The notes under the pieces are model-generated. The model searched no databases, was not told where the DNA came from, and saw only the letters and a list, made by a program, of their open reading frames with translations. Source: Tridacna crocea (lineage: Eukaryota; Mollusca; Bivalvia; Cardiida; Cardiidae). From it: a stretch of DNA of 64,000 nt. Of the stretch, positions 22,094 to 31,918 are shown piece by piece. The stretch is from positions 58,020,962-58,084,961 of the forward strand of contig OX031062.1 in the NCBI GenBank assembly GCA_943736015.1, read 5' to 3'. The number at the start of each line of letters is the position of its first letter. The first letter of the stretch is position 1. The position numbers and the translations under genes are program-made.

Positions 22094-22170
22094 CAATTAC
22101 ATAGACTGCTATGGCAAAGCAGGTTTGGTGCATCTCAGTTACGCACCATACCAAACAAGTCGTTACATAG

Positions 22171-22425
22171 TTGACCCATCACACAAAAAGGGACATTCTT
22201 GTAACTGCGAAAAGTGACACCCCTGGTCAGACTGCGCGAGTTGCACAGGCTGACCAGGGTTGACACGTTTTGCTTTTATGACATTTTCTGTATGAAAAGT
22301 GGTCATTCTAACGTGTTACCTTGTTTTACAATCATTTTTTAACTATCAACTTAAATTGCCATGCACTATCTTTGGTCTGTTTTAACAGAATTACCAGATT
22401 GTCCCTTTTCGAGCGACAGGTCACA
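22171..22425 (+). mobile_element. Family C hairpin MITE, full length
   Basis: TTGACCCATCACACAAAAAG and GTCCCTTTTCGAGCGACAGG as terminal repeats. Hairpin CCCTGGTCAGACTGCGCGAG with its complement; ATGACATTTTCTGTATGAAA as in the copy at 12869. No arm triplication. Confidence 0.85.
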
Positions 22426-22554
22426 AGTACAAACCCTTACAGCACATTTTGTCTTTAATAATAGTGGAGCAAAACATGGGGAAACTCGTCCTTGCAGAAA
22501 CTTGACCAATAGTAAGAAGTTTTGGCCCAGGTCAGCCTGTTACTTCTCTCCCTC

Positions 22555-22583
22555 TTTTCTCTCTCTCTCTCTCTCTCTCTCTC
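22555..22583 (+). repeat. CT microsatellite
   Basis: CTTTTCTCTCTCTCTCTCTC and further CT units. Confidence 0.9.
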
Positions 22584-22837
22584 AAATGCATTTAGTGTTG
22601 ACGAAATAAACCAGAAAGTAACGTTACCTTCATTCCTCCATGAAAATGTAAATGTAATAATTCAATTACAAACGTGACACTAAGAGGCCGTTAATAACGA
22701 TCTTCATGAAGGGCCATGGGAAGAATAGTTTAATAAATCACGTTACAAGTGATACCATCATTTAATATGAGGCAGTTTCTAGGATTAACAATTACGTGCT
22801 TTGGTTACCTTTTCAAGGATAAAAGCATAATATTATA

Positions 22838-22912
22838 GTCGGTTTACTTCAAAAACCTCGTAACTACAGCTTGGAACAAGCTGTAGTTACGAGGTTTTTT
22901 AAGTAAACCGAC
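22838..22912 (+). repeat. Family F 75-bp palindrome, copy 1
   Basis: GTCGGTTTACTTCAAAAACC, TCGTAACTACAGCTTG, GAA, CAAGCTGTAGTTACGA and the complement to AAGTAAACCGAC. One or two mismatches. Confidence 0.9.
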
Positions 22913-23186
22913 GATATCTGTTAACGTCAGATATCACATTCGCTTCTGAGAATTGATATAAATTTTTCGTCACAGCTATATGTATCTGTCAATAAAGAAG
23001 GAACTTTCAAGGTCATAGTTTTGAGTCATGGCAGAGATAGTGTTGCACCGTCCTGTCGTTCCGTTTACCAACCCTACTTACTTCTCAAATGGCACTGAAA
23101 GTTACACCAACAACTTCTATGACAGTTCTGTGTGTGTGTTTTATGCAATACATTGGAGTAATGCTTTGTGCACAGGGGGATTTAGT

Positions 23187-23394
23187 CCACCTTTTAACGA
23201 CCCTTTGAAAGAAGCCTTTAGAAAGCAATGTGGGAAAAGGAGGATATGCTGGTAACCAGCATTTTCTCCTTTTCTCACAATGTTTTCTACCCTTCACAAA
23301 ACAAATTTCCAATTTTCAGTCACTGTTATTGTGTCATCTGCAAATACTTTCGATTTAGACAATCCTAAAAAATTGTCGTTTGGTAAAGAGTAAA
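23187..23394 (-). mobile_element. Family A MITE, terminal bases lost
   Basis: TTTTAACGACCCTTTGAAAG through the hairpin GGAGGATATGCTGGTAACCA to GTCGTTTGGTAAAGAG. Neither terminal TTAA is intact. Confidence 0.82.
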
Positions 23395-23399
23395 AAGTA

Positions 23400-23825
23400 T
23401 TAACCCGGGTTAGCGCATGCCCAACTGGGTCGAAAGTTTTCTGTATGTGAAAGGACCAGTCTATCTCGTGATTCAGCCGGTTGTTGGACGAAATGGATAT
23501 TAACCCTTTACCCCGTAAGGCATTTCTATGGTATCTCTAACTGACCCTAAATAAAAGCAAGGATGAAGCCATTCTTTATGGTATCTCTAATTCACCCTAA
23601 ATAACAGCAAGGATGAAGCCATTTTTTATGGGTATATGACACCTTTTCATAGCATTGAAAACATTGTGACAAAAGGTGAAATTGCTCGTCACGAGCAATT
23701 TCACCTTTTGCCATAATGTTTTCCAAAGGCTCCTACATGCAATGTGTAGAAATAGGTATCTATGGAGTAAAGGGTTAAAAATCCACAATGAAGTGATGTC
23801 TTACCAGGTAAAATGCATTCTGGGC
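23400..23825 (+). mobile_element. Family C2 MITE interrupted by A' and E elements
   Basis: CATGCCCAACTGGGTCGAAA, GAAAGGACCAGTCTATCTCG and GTTGTTGGACGAAATGGAT, then A' (23500-23778), then AATCCACAATGAAGTGATGT and CAGGTAAAATGCAT, matching the C2 order. E2 begins right after. A three-layer nest. Confidence 0.65.
23500..23778 (-). mobile_element. Family A' MITE with internal duplication, inside a C2 element
   Basis: TTAACCCTTTACCCCGTAAG to TATGGAGTAAAGGGTTAA, 279 bp. A ~50-bp segment (GGTATCTCTAA...GATGAAGCCATT) is present twice, explaining the extra length. The hairpin GGTGAAATTGCTCGTCACGA and mate is perfect. Flanks on both sides match C2 text, so it interrupted a C2 copy. Confidence 0.85.
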
Positions 23826-24018
23826 CCGTATTCACCAAACCATTCTTACGAAACGTTCTTGGTCTCAGCCTCCAGAATTTTCTAAATTTGAAAGTAACGC
23901 AACTTCTGATTGGCTAAACCAAATGGTTTAGCCAATCAAAAGTTGCATTACTTTCAGATTTAGGAATTGTTGGAAAATAAGAATATTCTTAAGAATAGTT
24001 TGTGAATACGGGCCCAGG
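23821..24018 (+). mobile_element. Family E palindromic MITE, copy 2
   Basis: TGGGCCCGTATTCACCAAAC to TTGTGAATACGGGCCCAGG, ~198 bp, with the apex as in copy 1. Inserted at the edge of a C2 copy. Confidence 0.9.
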
Positions 24019-24072
24019 AGGCCCATTTAACTTCCATTTACCGTAGTATGTAAGTCTCATTTGATAATTAAT

Positions 24073-24215
24073 TTGTGACCTGTCACGTAAGAGGGGACCA
24101 TCTAGAAACTAAGATAAGTATCAACCCTGGTCAGACGTATTGCGCAGGCTGACCAGAGTCGAAACATTCCACTTTCATGATACTTTCTGAATAAAAAGGG
24201 GTCACTCTACGTCAT
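24073..24215 (+). repeat. Family C MITE, right half missing
   Basis: TGACCTGTCACGTAAGAGGG, hairpin CCCTGGTCAGACGTATTGCG with mate, ATGATACTTTCTGAATAAAA; stops after GGGGTCACTCTACG. Confidence 0.75.
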
Positions 24216-24221
24216 TTGAAA

Positions 24222-24248
24222 TCCCCAGACTTTTTGGTAAGGGGTTAA
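24222..24248 (+). repeat. Right tip of a family A MITE
   Basis: CCCAGACTTTTTGGTAAGGG followed by GTTAA matches the family A right end only. Confidence 0.4.
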
Positions 24249-24634
24249 AGAATGGCTCTGAGGAGAGAGAGGGGAAAGGGGGTAAAAAAAAAGACAATCC
24301 CATTAATCCCGTTTCGTTTAGAAAAGTAAAAGGAGGGAAAAAACATTATTTTTGGGAGATATTTTCAATTAACTTTTCAAAAACATTCATCTCCGTCGTT
24401 TCTTTTTGATTGCTAACGAAAAAATAAACAGTTTCCAGAATTGAGTTCTCTTTGGGTTCCAGGCAAACCTACGAGTAAATTGCTTCTTTCAAGGACGTTG
24501 TAAATAAGAGAAGACAGCACTGTGCAGTCTGATCCTAACCAAAATAGAGTGATTTTGTTAAATTTGAGTCAATTTTCCGACTGAAAATTTACCTGTAAAG
24601 GTTTGACGATTCAAAGGTAATTAGCTTCAGTATT

Positions 24635-24870
24635 TACCCTTTTAAACAATCCAGTGTTTAAAAAATAACAGATATCCCGGAAAATAGGAAAATAGGCTTT
24701 TAGAAAAAAAATATAGGGAGCGCAAAAATTGCTGATAATCAAGCATTTTCTCTTTTCCATCCACAGTGTTGTCTTCCTTTTCACGGGGGAAATTTCATCA
24801 TTTTCACATATCTTTTTTCCAGCAAACGCGTTTAATTTTGGCAAGACTAGAATATTGCCGTTAGATAAAA
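24635..24870 (-). repeat. Decayed family A MITE
   Basis: TTTACCCTTTTAAACAATCC, an imperfect apex (AAAATTGCTGATAATCAAGC), TCCACAGTGTTGTCTTCC and TTGCCGTTAGATAAAAG follow reverse family A order with heavy divergence. Confidence 0.6.
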
Positions 24871-25042
24871 GCAGAACAGATATGTACAGAAAACATTTTT
24901 GGACCATTACAGGAACCACACGCACACAAAAATGCAGAAAAGTACTAATCCTTACCCTGCTCAATAGCTAGAATGAAATTCTTTTTTCTACACTGAAAAC
25001 CAAAATTAATATTTCAAAATTTTTGTTTTGTGGGAATAATAT

Positions 25043-25360
25043 CTCCTTCTCGGACAATGTAGATCCAAGATCAGACTGCACTATCTATGCTTTCTGATCT
25101 TGATATGTACTGTCCACGAAACGTGAGTGAGTCGCGCTTAAAAGCGTTATCTCCTTCTTGGGCAGTATAGCCCAAGATCAGACTATGCAGTCTGATCTTG
25201 ATCTACACGTCCGGAAAAGGTCAGTGAGTCGGGCTTAGAAGCCCCATCTCCTTCTCGGGTAGTGTAGATCCAAGATCAGACTGCTCATTTTGTGCAGTCT
25301 GATCTTGATCTACACTGTCCGCAAAAAGTCATTCAGTCGCCCTTAATAGCCTAAGCGTTA
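25043..25360 (+). repeat. Tandem triplet of family B units
   Basis: Three ~100-bp units, each TCTCCTTCTYGG, a B hairpin (25055, 25157, 25258) and a tail GTCAGTGAGTCGSGCTTARAAGC. The second hairpin is shortened. A partial B arm also lies at 24515-24540 (TGTGCAGTCTGATCC). Confidence 0.85.
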
Positions 25361-26047
25361 AAAAAACCTCCATTAGTAGTTTTATAAAATTTGTCAGAGA
25401 ATCTGTACAGACCTCAAAACTTCACAATGTTTTGCTAAACCGAAAATGGACTTACAAATATGAAAGTTCGCAACAAATAGTGTCTTAGCAACATTTTACC
25501 TAGTTATAAAATTCATTTTTTGGGCAGTAACTAACTCAGACCGATATTTCAATAACAGATTGCCATTTTCACAATAATTTTCATATTCTAAGTTGGAATG
25601 ACATTGATTCAAAATGCGTTTCAAAAATCACTTTACAAGTTTACTTTTGACCGTCACTGTGCCTTTAAAGGCGAACGGTTTCCAGAAAATGAACGTCACT
25701 TCCTGCATTATTAGGAAAAAATACAATAGGATAATGAAGAGTTTCTGCTAAAAACAAATCGCTTCTGTTCTCTCGATGTTGTCATAAACTATTAACTTCC
25801 GCCGAGGGAAGTTCAAATTCCCTATTCTTTTTTTGCACAGGAAAATGTTAGGATGTTTGGCTTTCGTCAAGCGGACGATATTATGGAGGAATGATGCCAA
25901 AAGGTATTCAAAGTCCAATTAAACAGCGGAACGCGTGGGCGTACAATTCAGTTTTCAAGTCCTTCTGCAACAAACAAATCTAAAGCAGACGGCTTAAAAA
26001 AATACAAAAAAAGTATGAACTGTGTGAACAAAGGCTTAATACTATAA
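25361..26047. other. No feature seen
   Basis: No repeat family or credible frame recognised. Confidence 0.4.
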
Positions 26048-26128
26048 CAAGTGAAAATATCGTGGAAAAAGGAGAAATTGCTCGTAACGAGCAATTTCTC
26101 CTTTTCCCACGAATATTTTCAAAAGTGG
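26048..26128 (+). repeat. Isolated family A/A' hairpin core
   Basis: Arms GTGAAAATATCGTGGAAAAA and GGAGAAATTGCTCG, with their complements ending in CACGAATATTTTC, make a ~77-bp near-perfect palindrome. Family A flanks are absent; pairing extends beyond the usual 42 bp because the flanks (AAAATATTSTGG/CCACAATATTTT) also pair. Confidence 0.75.
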
Positions 26129-26274
26129 CATACTACAAAGAATGGAAAAAACTGCTCTTCGGGAGGTACTATTTGCTGATGAGGAATTAATCATGGGTGT
26201 GCATGAAAATTAATATCAAATTAGACATATGTAATGAGAAGTAGTTACAAAGTTTAACGACCTTCTGTATAGGT

Positions 26275-26412
26275 TCCTAACACTTTACTGAAAGACAACA
26301 TTTAAAACTTGTTCCAATCGATAAGCATTTGTAGATAGCAAATAAAATACGACTTCAAAGATGGAGTTTGGCATTTAAAATATAGAAAATATTGTGGAGA
26401 AAGAATACATCG
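26275..26412 (+). repeat. Left half of a decayed family A MITE
   Basis: CACTTTACTGAAAGACAACA to TATAGAAAATATTGTGGAG, then unrelated sequence before the hairpin. Confidence 0.55.
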
Positions 26413-26741
26413 CTACGCATCATAAAAAGGCGTTCTCTTTTCTTTTTCTAATTCGTCTAATTTTCGGTAAAATGGTTGGAGGAAGATACCTTTTGCATGA
26501 AAATACTTTGCAGTAAGTACGAGTAATGCCGAACTTAAAGACGTCGTTACAATACTTTTAAGGCGTTTACGGGAAACGTAAACAGGGCAAACCATTAAAC
26601 TTTACTCCATTCCATCTGCCATCGGAAAACAGAAAACGTGTTTGCATACAAATTGTTGATAGCCGTAAACTTTACAGAGAATTAAACACGCAAGCAGCAT
26701 TGTAGTCGCTCCGAAAGAACAAATAAATGACCCATTTCGGT

Positions 26742-27390
26742 CTGTGAAAAGGGGTAAATGCATTTGCAGAACGTATCGGCACACGTCAACCTGCGCAAGT
26801 TGACGGGTGTCGACACGTTTTGCTATAGGTCAAGTTTTTGTTAGTAAAACGACCACCGTACCCCATGGTCCATCTTCGCAAGCCAAGGCCGACGATTCAC
26901 TACGCTACTCTACCCTTGGCGGATCGAGCTTGATTTTTACATTCACCCGATACGCCTTTTCACTGGATGCAGCCAGCTCTAGCTGCGACGAATGAAATCA
27001 CTCGTAGCATTTCATCTTTGATAAAAATAGAACAAGGTCGCTACCTTTCGAATAGAAGGTAAAACATGGAAACCCACGTGGATGTCTGCTTATCGCTTCA
27101 TGTGTATTCGTAAGCGGTTTGTAAAACGATATTTCATTTGCTTTTAAAAATATGATGTAAAGGGGGCTAATAACAGCATCCAATAGAGGGTGCATCGCAG
27201 GAATCTCGAAACCGGGCTCAATCCGCCAAGGTAAGATCCACGTAGTGATCGTAACCTTGGCTCGCAAAGATGCCCATGATCCAGTCAGTTGTTGGAAAAA
27301 TTGAAATTATCAATTATTTGATGACTTGCTTAATATCATGCATCAAGGGGAGAAACAAAAATCCCTTTTGCCAGATCATGGACGAAATGT
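26742..27390 (+). mobile_element. Family C2 MITE interrupted by Mutator-like element M1
   Basis: TCTGTGAAAAGGGGTAAATG, a diverged hairpin (ACACGTCAACCTGCGCAAGT, TGACGGGTGTCGACACG), then M1, then CCATGATCCAGTCAGTTGTT and GACTTGCTTAATATCATGCA, which is C2 text. The right end (AAAATCCCTTTTGCCAGATC) is decayed. Confidence 0.7.
26871..27272 (-). mobile_element. Mutator-like MITE M1 with 9-bp target duplication
   Basis: 402 bp. Ends CATCTTCGCAAGCCAAGG and CCTTGGCTCGCAAAGATG are inverted repeats (16 of 18). Flanks CCCATGGTC (26862-26870) and CCCATGATC (27273-27281) are a 9-bp target duplication with one mismatch. 9-bp duplications are typical of Mutator-like elements (family knowledge). No coding capacity. 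Confidence 0.88.
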
Positions 27391-27712
27391 AACCACAAAA
27401 CTTATTATAAGATACTTGTGACAAGAAATTCCGCGTCTACAAGAAAGGGTTGATGTTATTCATTATAATTCATTAGCTTACATCTGGTCAGCATGTGTTG
27501 TATCTCAGGTAGAGCTGATACCTGTTTTCATAGCTCTCCATGCCAATCAGTCAATTATGTCAGATAGGCATTACTTACACAGTACCCCACAGACCTTGAG
27601 AGCTTTCCCGTCATGATGCCAGCACTTCTTCACTGAAAACGTTATTACATGTGGACAAATTGCAAAACACTGGTAAATTTCTCAATCTGTCGAAAAAATC
27701 GAAAAATTATGT

Positions 27713-27856
27713 TTGTTTCTCTACACCCACATTTCATTTTGACGAAAAAAGATCTTTCCCCCCCCCCCCCCCCCCCCCCCCTCTCTGTGTCTCTCTCCTT
27801 TTTCAAGACGCCAAATTTAATGTTTCTACACCTATATTTCATTTTGACGAAAATAG

Positions 27857-27919
<63 letters not shown>

Positions 27920-27950
27920 CCCCCCCCTCTTTTTTCAAGAGGCCAATCTA
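27713..27950 (+). repeat. Duplicated block with poly-C and CT microsatellites
   Basis: TTTCTCTACACCCACATTTC, ATTTTGACGAAAAAAGATCT, C(23), CTCTCTG..., TTTTTCAAGACGCCAA is repeated as TTTCTACACCTATATTTCAT, TTTTGACGAAAATAGACC, (CT)~30, C(11), TTTTTTCAAGAGGCCAA. Gives apparent open frames in all three phases. Confidence 0.88.
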
Positions 27951-28074
27951 TTGGGCTGGTCAAAACACTAAATGATAAAATCCAGTACGTCGCTTGTGGG
28001 ACGGACTTTTCTATCAGTTTCTAAGAAAAGGAGCTAAATGAATCTCTGATGCATTATACCAATTATATCAGATA

Positions 28075-28290
28075 TCCCGAATCAGCCTGCGCAGTACGTG
28101 CAAAGTAATCCGAAACGACACTTCGTTTTCATGTTATTTTCTGTTTAGCGCAAGGCTACTGTGGGACAACATCTAATGTCGTCGTACAGTGCCGTCTCGG
28201 ATTAGCCTGCGCGGACTGCGCAGGCTGATTCGAGACGACACTTTACGCAAATGTCCGAATGCTTCTTTTTCGCTATTTTGAAGGCCATAC
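28075..28290 (+). mobile_element. Family D double-hairpin MITE, copy 2, left end missing
   Basis: Starts inside the first hairpin (ATCAGCCTGCGCAGTACGTG), spacer GGCTACTGTGGGACAACATC, second hairpin GTGCCGTCTCGGATTAGCCT with mate near perfect, then CTTTACGCAAATGTCCGAAT. Confidence 0.82.
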
Positions 28291-28606
28291 AGGCAGCTAT
28301 GCACCCAGAAATGGTTAATTAACAGTCTGAAGATCCAGTTTATACAGCTTCACGCAGTAGGATTACTAAGCCGTTCCTATTGTCTTCAGTCACGTTCCCA
28401 GTGGAATGCTCTGCATTAAGTATGCAATCTTCTCTGAGTAAATTTAACCCTTAGGCTCCTAAGCGCGACTCGCTGACCTTTTGCAGACAGTGTAGATCAA
28501 GATCAGACTCCACAGAACGTGCAGTCTGATCTTGGATCTACGCTGTCCGCTATAGTATTTTTTTTTCTATTTTTAAATTAGCAATAATTTGGATTCTATG
28601 ATCGAT

Positions 28607-28835
28607 TTAACCCTTTACCAAACGACTAAAAGTTAGACAGGTCCAAATTGAAAGCACTTGCAGACGACAAAATAAACGTAACTCAAAAATTGAAATTTGT
28701 TTCCAGCAGGATAGAAAACATTGTGAGGAAAGGAGAAAATGCTGGTTACCAGCATTTTCTCCTTTTCCCATAAGGTTTTCAGAAGCTTTCCTTCCCAGGG
28801 TCGCGAAAACAAGGGCTTGTTCGATAAAGGGTTAA
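28607..28835 (+). mobile_element. Family A MITE inserted at a TTAA in the tandem B array
   Basis: TTAACCCTTTACCAAACGAC to CGATAAAGGGTTAA, 229 bp. Left flank ATGATCGA and right flank ACGTTTCATCTTAG, joined through one TTAA, reproduce the uninterrupted unit ACCATCGACTTAAAAGTTTC seen at ~29020 and ~29200. Confidence 0.93.
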
Positions 28836-29413
28836 ACGTTTCATCTTAGTTATGTAGCATGATACTCCATGAGGTGCGGGTTTGAATCAAGGATCGTAAG
28901 GAATAGATTTATATCAGACTGCAGAGCACAGACCGTGCAGTCTGATCCTGAATCTACACTGTCCACTAAGGTAACTTTTTTTCTAACTTAGAAGTAACAA
29001 TAAATTGGATTTTACCATCGACTTAAAAGTTTCATCTTAGTTATATAGCACGATAACCCATAAGCTGCGGGCGTGGATCAAGAACCGAACAGAGTAGATC
29101 CATATCAGATGGCACAAAACGTGCAGTCTGATCTTGGGTCTACGGTGTCCGCTAAGGTTTTTTTTCCCTAACTCTGAAGTACAATAATTTGGATTTTACC
29201 ATCGACTTAAATGCTTCATCTTAGTTATATAGCAGGATACTCCATGTGCTGCAGGTGTGAACCAAGAAACGTAAGGAATAGATTTAAATCAGACTGCACA
29301 GAAAGTGCAGTCTGATCTTGGATACTACACTGCACACTGTCTGCTAAGGTGATATATCCCTCCTCCCCCCCCCCCCCTCAAAAAAGAAAAATAATTTGGA
29401 TTTTACTACCTAC

Positions 29414-29536
29414 TTAACCCATTACAAAACGACAAAATTTTTAGGTTTGACCAAATTGAAAGGAATTACAGACGACAAATTCTAAAGGCTTCTTTCTCAG
29501 GGGTGTCAAAAGTAGGGATTTTGCGGTAATGGGTTA
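29414..29536 (+). mobile_element. Internally deleted family A MITE at the same unit position
   Basis: TTAACCCATTACAAAACGAC to GCGGTAATGGGTTAA, only 123 bp. The whole hairpin is missing (CAGACGACAAATTCTAAAGG). It is inserted in the same TTAA of the ~188-bp B unit as the copy at 28607. Confidence 0.92.
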
Positions 29537-30057
29537 AAAAGCTTCATCTTAGTTATTTAGTAGGACAGGAGTTCACCGATACGCTGCTTAGTGTGATTCA
29601 AGAAACGTACGTAGTAGATTTAGATCAGACTGCAAAGAGCTTGGAAGTCTAATCTGAACCTACACTATCCGCTACCATTTAAGTCTTCCGGAAAAAATAA
29701 AGATCTTAATATATACTGCCACTGTTTGATTTACAAAGCCAGTCCTACTGTCTTTGCCACGGCCCCGAGAGAATACTCTGCATAAAGTATGTAATCTACT
29801 GAGTAAACTTAGCCTGTAGTCTTTATACTAAGTGTGATCCAAGAAGCTTAAATTCCGGACAGTGTAGGTCAAGATCGGAACGCACAAGAGTGCATGAAGG
29901 AGACTCAGTCTGATTTTGCATCTTAACTGCCCTTTCAGGTATAAGTTTTTCCAAAAGATAACAAAAAAAAACAAACACACACACACCTACAATAGCTGTT
30001 TAATTTACAAAGCCGGTCCTGATGTCTATGGTCACGGTCCCAAAGGAATATTCTGCG

Positions 30058-30285
30058 TTAACCCTTTCCCAAACAATCCCTGGTTTTTCAGGGTCTGGAA
30101 TAGTAGCCTTTTGAAAACATTGTGGGAAAAGGAGAAAATGCTGGTAACCAGCATTTTCTCCTTTTCCCATAATGTTTTCTACCCTATCATAGATAGAAAT
30201 CATTTTTTCAGCAAGAGTTGAATTGTCGTCTGCAAATGCTTTCAATTTGGTCTAGTCCAAAAGTTTGTCATTTGGGAAAGGGTTA
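30058..30285 (-). mobile_element. Family A MITE in a second TTAA site of the B array
   Basis: TTAACCCTTTCCCAAACAAT to TTTGGGAAAGGGTTAA, with a perfect hairpin. Flanks TATTCTGCG and GTATGCTATCTTCTCTGAG join through TTAA as in the uninterrupted GCATTAAGTATGCAATCTTC near 28413. Confidence 0.93.
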
Positions 30286-30784
30286 AGTATGCTATCTTCT
30301 CTGAGTGAACTCAAGTCATAGGCTGCTAAGCCCTACACAATGAGTTTTTGCAGAAAGCGAAGATCGAGATCAGACTGCAAAGAATGTTCAGTTTGATCTT
30401 GGATCTAAGTTGTTCGATACGATTAACATCTTCTAGAGAAATATCGCTGAACAAAATAGAGCTGTTCGGCACTAATGTCCTTTGTCACGGTCTCAAGAGG
30501 ATATTCCGCATTAAGTAGGTAATCTTTTCTGAGTGAACTGTCGGTAAAATAAAACCTTCATCAAATAACAATCTACACATCTTCCATTCTGTATTAATTC
30601 TTTGGCTCACAGGCGAGACCTAACGCCATTCTGCGAACACTGTAGATCAAGATCAAACTGCACAGAAAGTGCAGCCTTATCTTTCATTTACGATATCCAA
30701 TGGCATGATTACTTTTTTAAGCGAAAAGAACATCTATTCTAACATGACACGCGACTTTGGCTCTATAAACCACCCCTCACAACG

Positions 30785-31235
30785 TACGTCAGTGTGACGT
30801 CACGGGTAGTGATATCGGACCCTTGTACGTACGTGTTTGGTAAAACTGTTTTGTTTTTTTATATAATCGTTCCTTTAAACGATCTGAAAAAGTCTTTGGA
30901 CCTCCAAAGCGTACAATGCCTAGGGACTTTGTTTTTTGTCAAAGCTTTTGTTAACTACTTATAATAATGGAATAGACATCGACCAACTATTAAAACCCAA
31001 TCACTTTTTGATATTTGGTCAAAGTGTTTGTGTATATAGACATCTGGTTCCTGTCTAAAACATCAGAATATTAAATGTATTCATCTAATGTCTTTGATAG
31101 ATACATGAGAGTCTTTGTAGTCCGTTTGTATCCATCCAAGCTAGCCTCATTCTATCTTCATATCGTACTTACTTTTCAATATAAGTTACGACAATGCGCA
31201 GGTCCGATATCACTTCCTGTGACGTAGGTTGTTAC
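30785..31235 (+). repeat. Possible ~450-bp element with inverted ends containing TGACGTCA
   Basis: GTGACGTCACGGGTAGTGAT, ATCGGACCC at 30794-30822 is inverted at 31204-31226 (GGTCCGATATCACTTCCTGT, GACGTAG). The interior is unique. Confidence 0.4.
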
Positions 31236-31291
31236 CCTTGTAAACACAGTGCAAGGAAAACGTGGTAGAATCTGCGACAATCCATGTAGAG

Positions 31292-31319
31292 TGACGTCAT
31301 CCTATATCGAGTGACGTCA
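31292..31319 (+). promoter_or_regulatory. Two perfect CRE-like TGACGTCA sites
   Basis: GAGTGACGTCAT occurs at 31290-31301 and 31310-31321, 20 bp apart. CREB/ATF family proteins bind TGACGTCA (family knowledge). No adjacent gene is seen, so function is unsupported. Confidence 0.25.
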
Positions 31320-31420
31320 TTCAATGAGTGAGTTATTCAATGGAACATAATCTTCATCCGCGTTTTTACTCTAAGTTTGAACTTGTTTTCATTTCACTAA
31401 GAATTGGCCATGTTAGAATC

Positions 31421-31591
31421 GAAATAATCTTCTTTCTATCGTGGTATATCGTTCAATAAACCACGTTGTGAGTTATGAGGCGCAATGAATAATCCACTCG
31501 GGCTATCGCCCTCGTGGATTATTTATTGTGCCTCATAACTCACAACTGTGGTTTATTGAACGATTTACCACGATAGAAAGAAGATTATTTC
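31421..31591 (+). mobile_element. 171-bp palindromic fold-back element
   Basis: GAAATAATCTTCTTTCTATC to GATAGAAAGAAGATTATTTC. Arms of ~80 bp pair almost fully, including CAATAAACCACGTTGTGAGT and ATGAGGCGCAATGAATAATC; loop near CTCGGGCTATCGCCCTCG. No second copy in the window. Confidence 0.88.
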
Positions 31592-31682
31592 TTAAATCAT
31601 CACCTTCTTTCAATACTTTTGGTTTAAAACTCGCCTAATTAATTCAGCAGGTTAAAAGCTAAATGAAATATACTTCAAACTA

Positions 31683-31800
31683 CGAGGGGCGTTCAATAAG
31701 TAATGCACCTGACCCACTTCCAGTTGTCTGATCTTGCTGAAATCTTGCATGTGTAATGATTTATATATAATTTATATATTAAAAGAAAACGAAACATCAT
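31683..31800 (+). mobile_element. Mariner 5' end fragment (copy 1)
   Basis: After a TA dinucleotide (31681-31682) comes CGAGGGGCGTTCAATAAGTA, a typical mariner terminal repeat, followed by about 75 bases shared with copy 2. The similarity fades at about 31770. No right end is seen. Confidence 0.75.
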
Positions 31801-31918
31801 AGGATATATAAGGAGAACATGCTGACCACCAACAATTTCCACAGCATTTTCAAGGAGGATTCATTTTCCAAAGGATCATAGACCAGAGATCATTGATATA
31901 GAAAAACTACCTAGATGG

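Larger units (their letters stand above)
28445..30700 (+). repeat. Tandem array of family B units with TTAA insertions
   Basis: About eight hairpin positions (28497, 28907, 29097, 29282, 29612, 29860, 30362, 30645). After subtracting inserted A elements the first four are ~185-190 bp apart, each unit holding the B hairpin, an AACAATAATTTGGATTTTAC segment, CGACTTAAAAGTTTCATCTT and CTGCGGGTGTGAATCAAG. Further right a longer unit carries TTTACAAAGCCRGTCCT and CTGCRTTAAGTATG. Divergence rises to the right. Confidence 0.85.

Noticed and set aside
24611..24964. 117-codon minus-strand frame
   Set aside because: It overlies a decayed family A MITE.
27645..27975. Pro/Leu/Ser- or Arg/Glu-repeat frames of 97-108 codons
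   Set aside because: Encoded by poly-C and CT microsatellites in all phases.
28445..30700. CRISPR-like regular hairpins
   Set aside because: The intervals between hairpins are themselves repeated, so this is a tandem repeat, not spacers.
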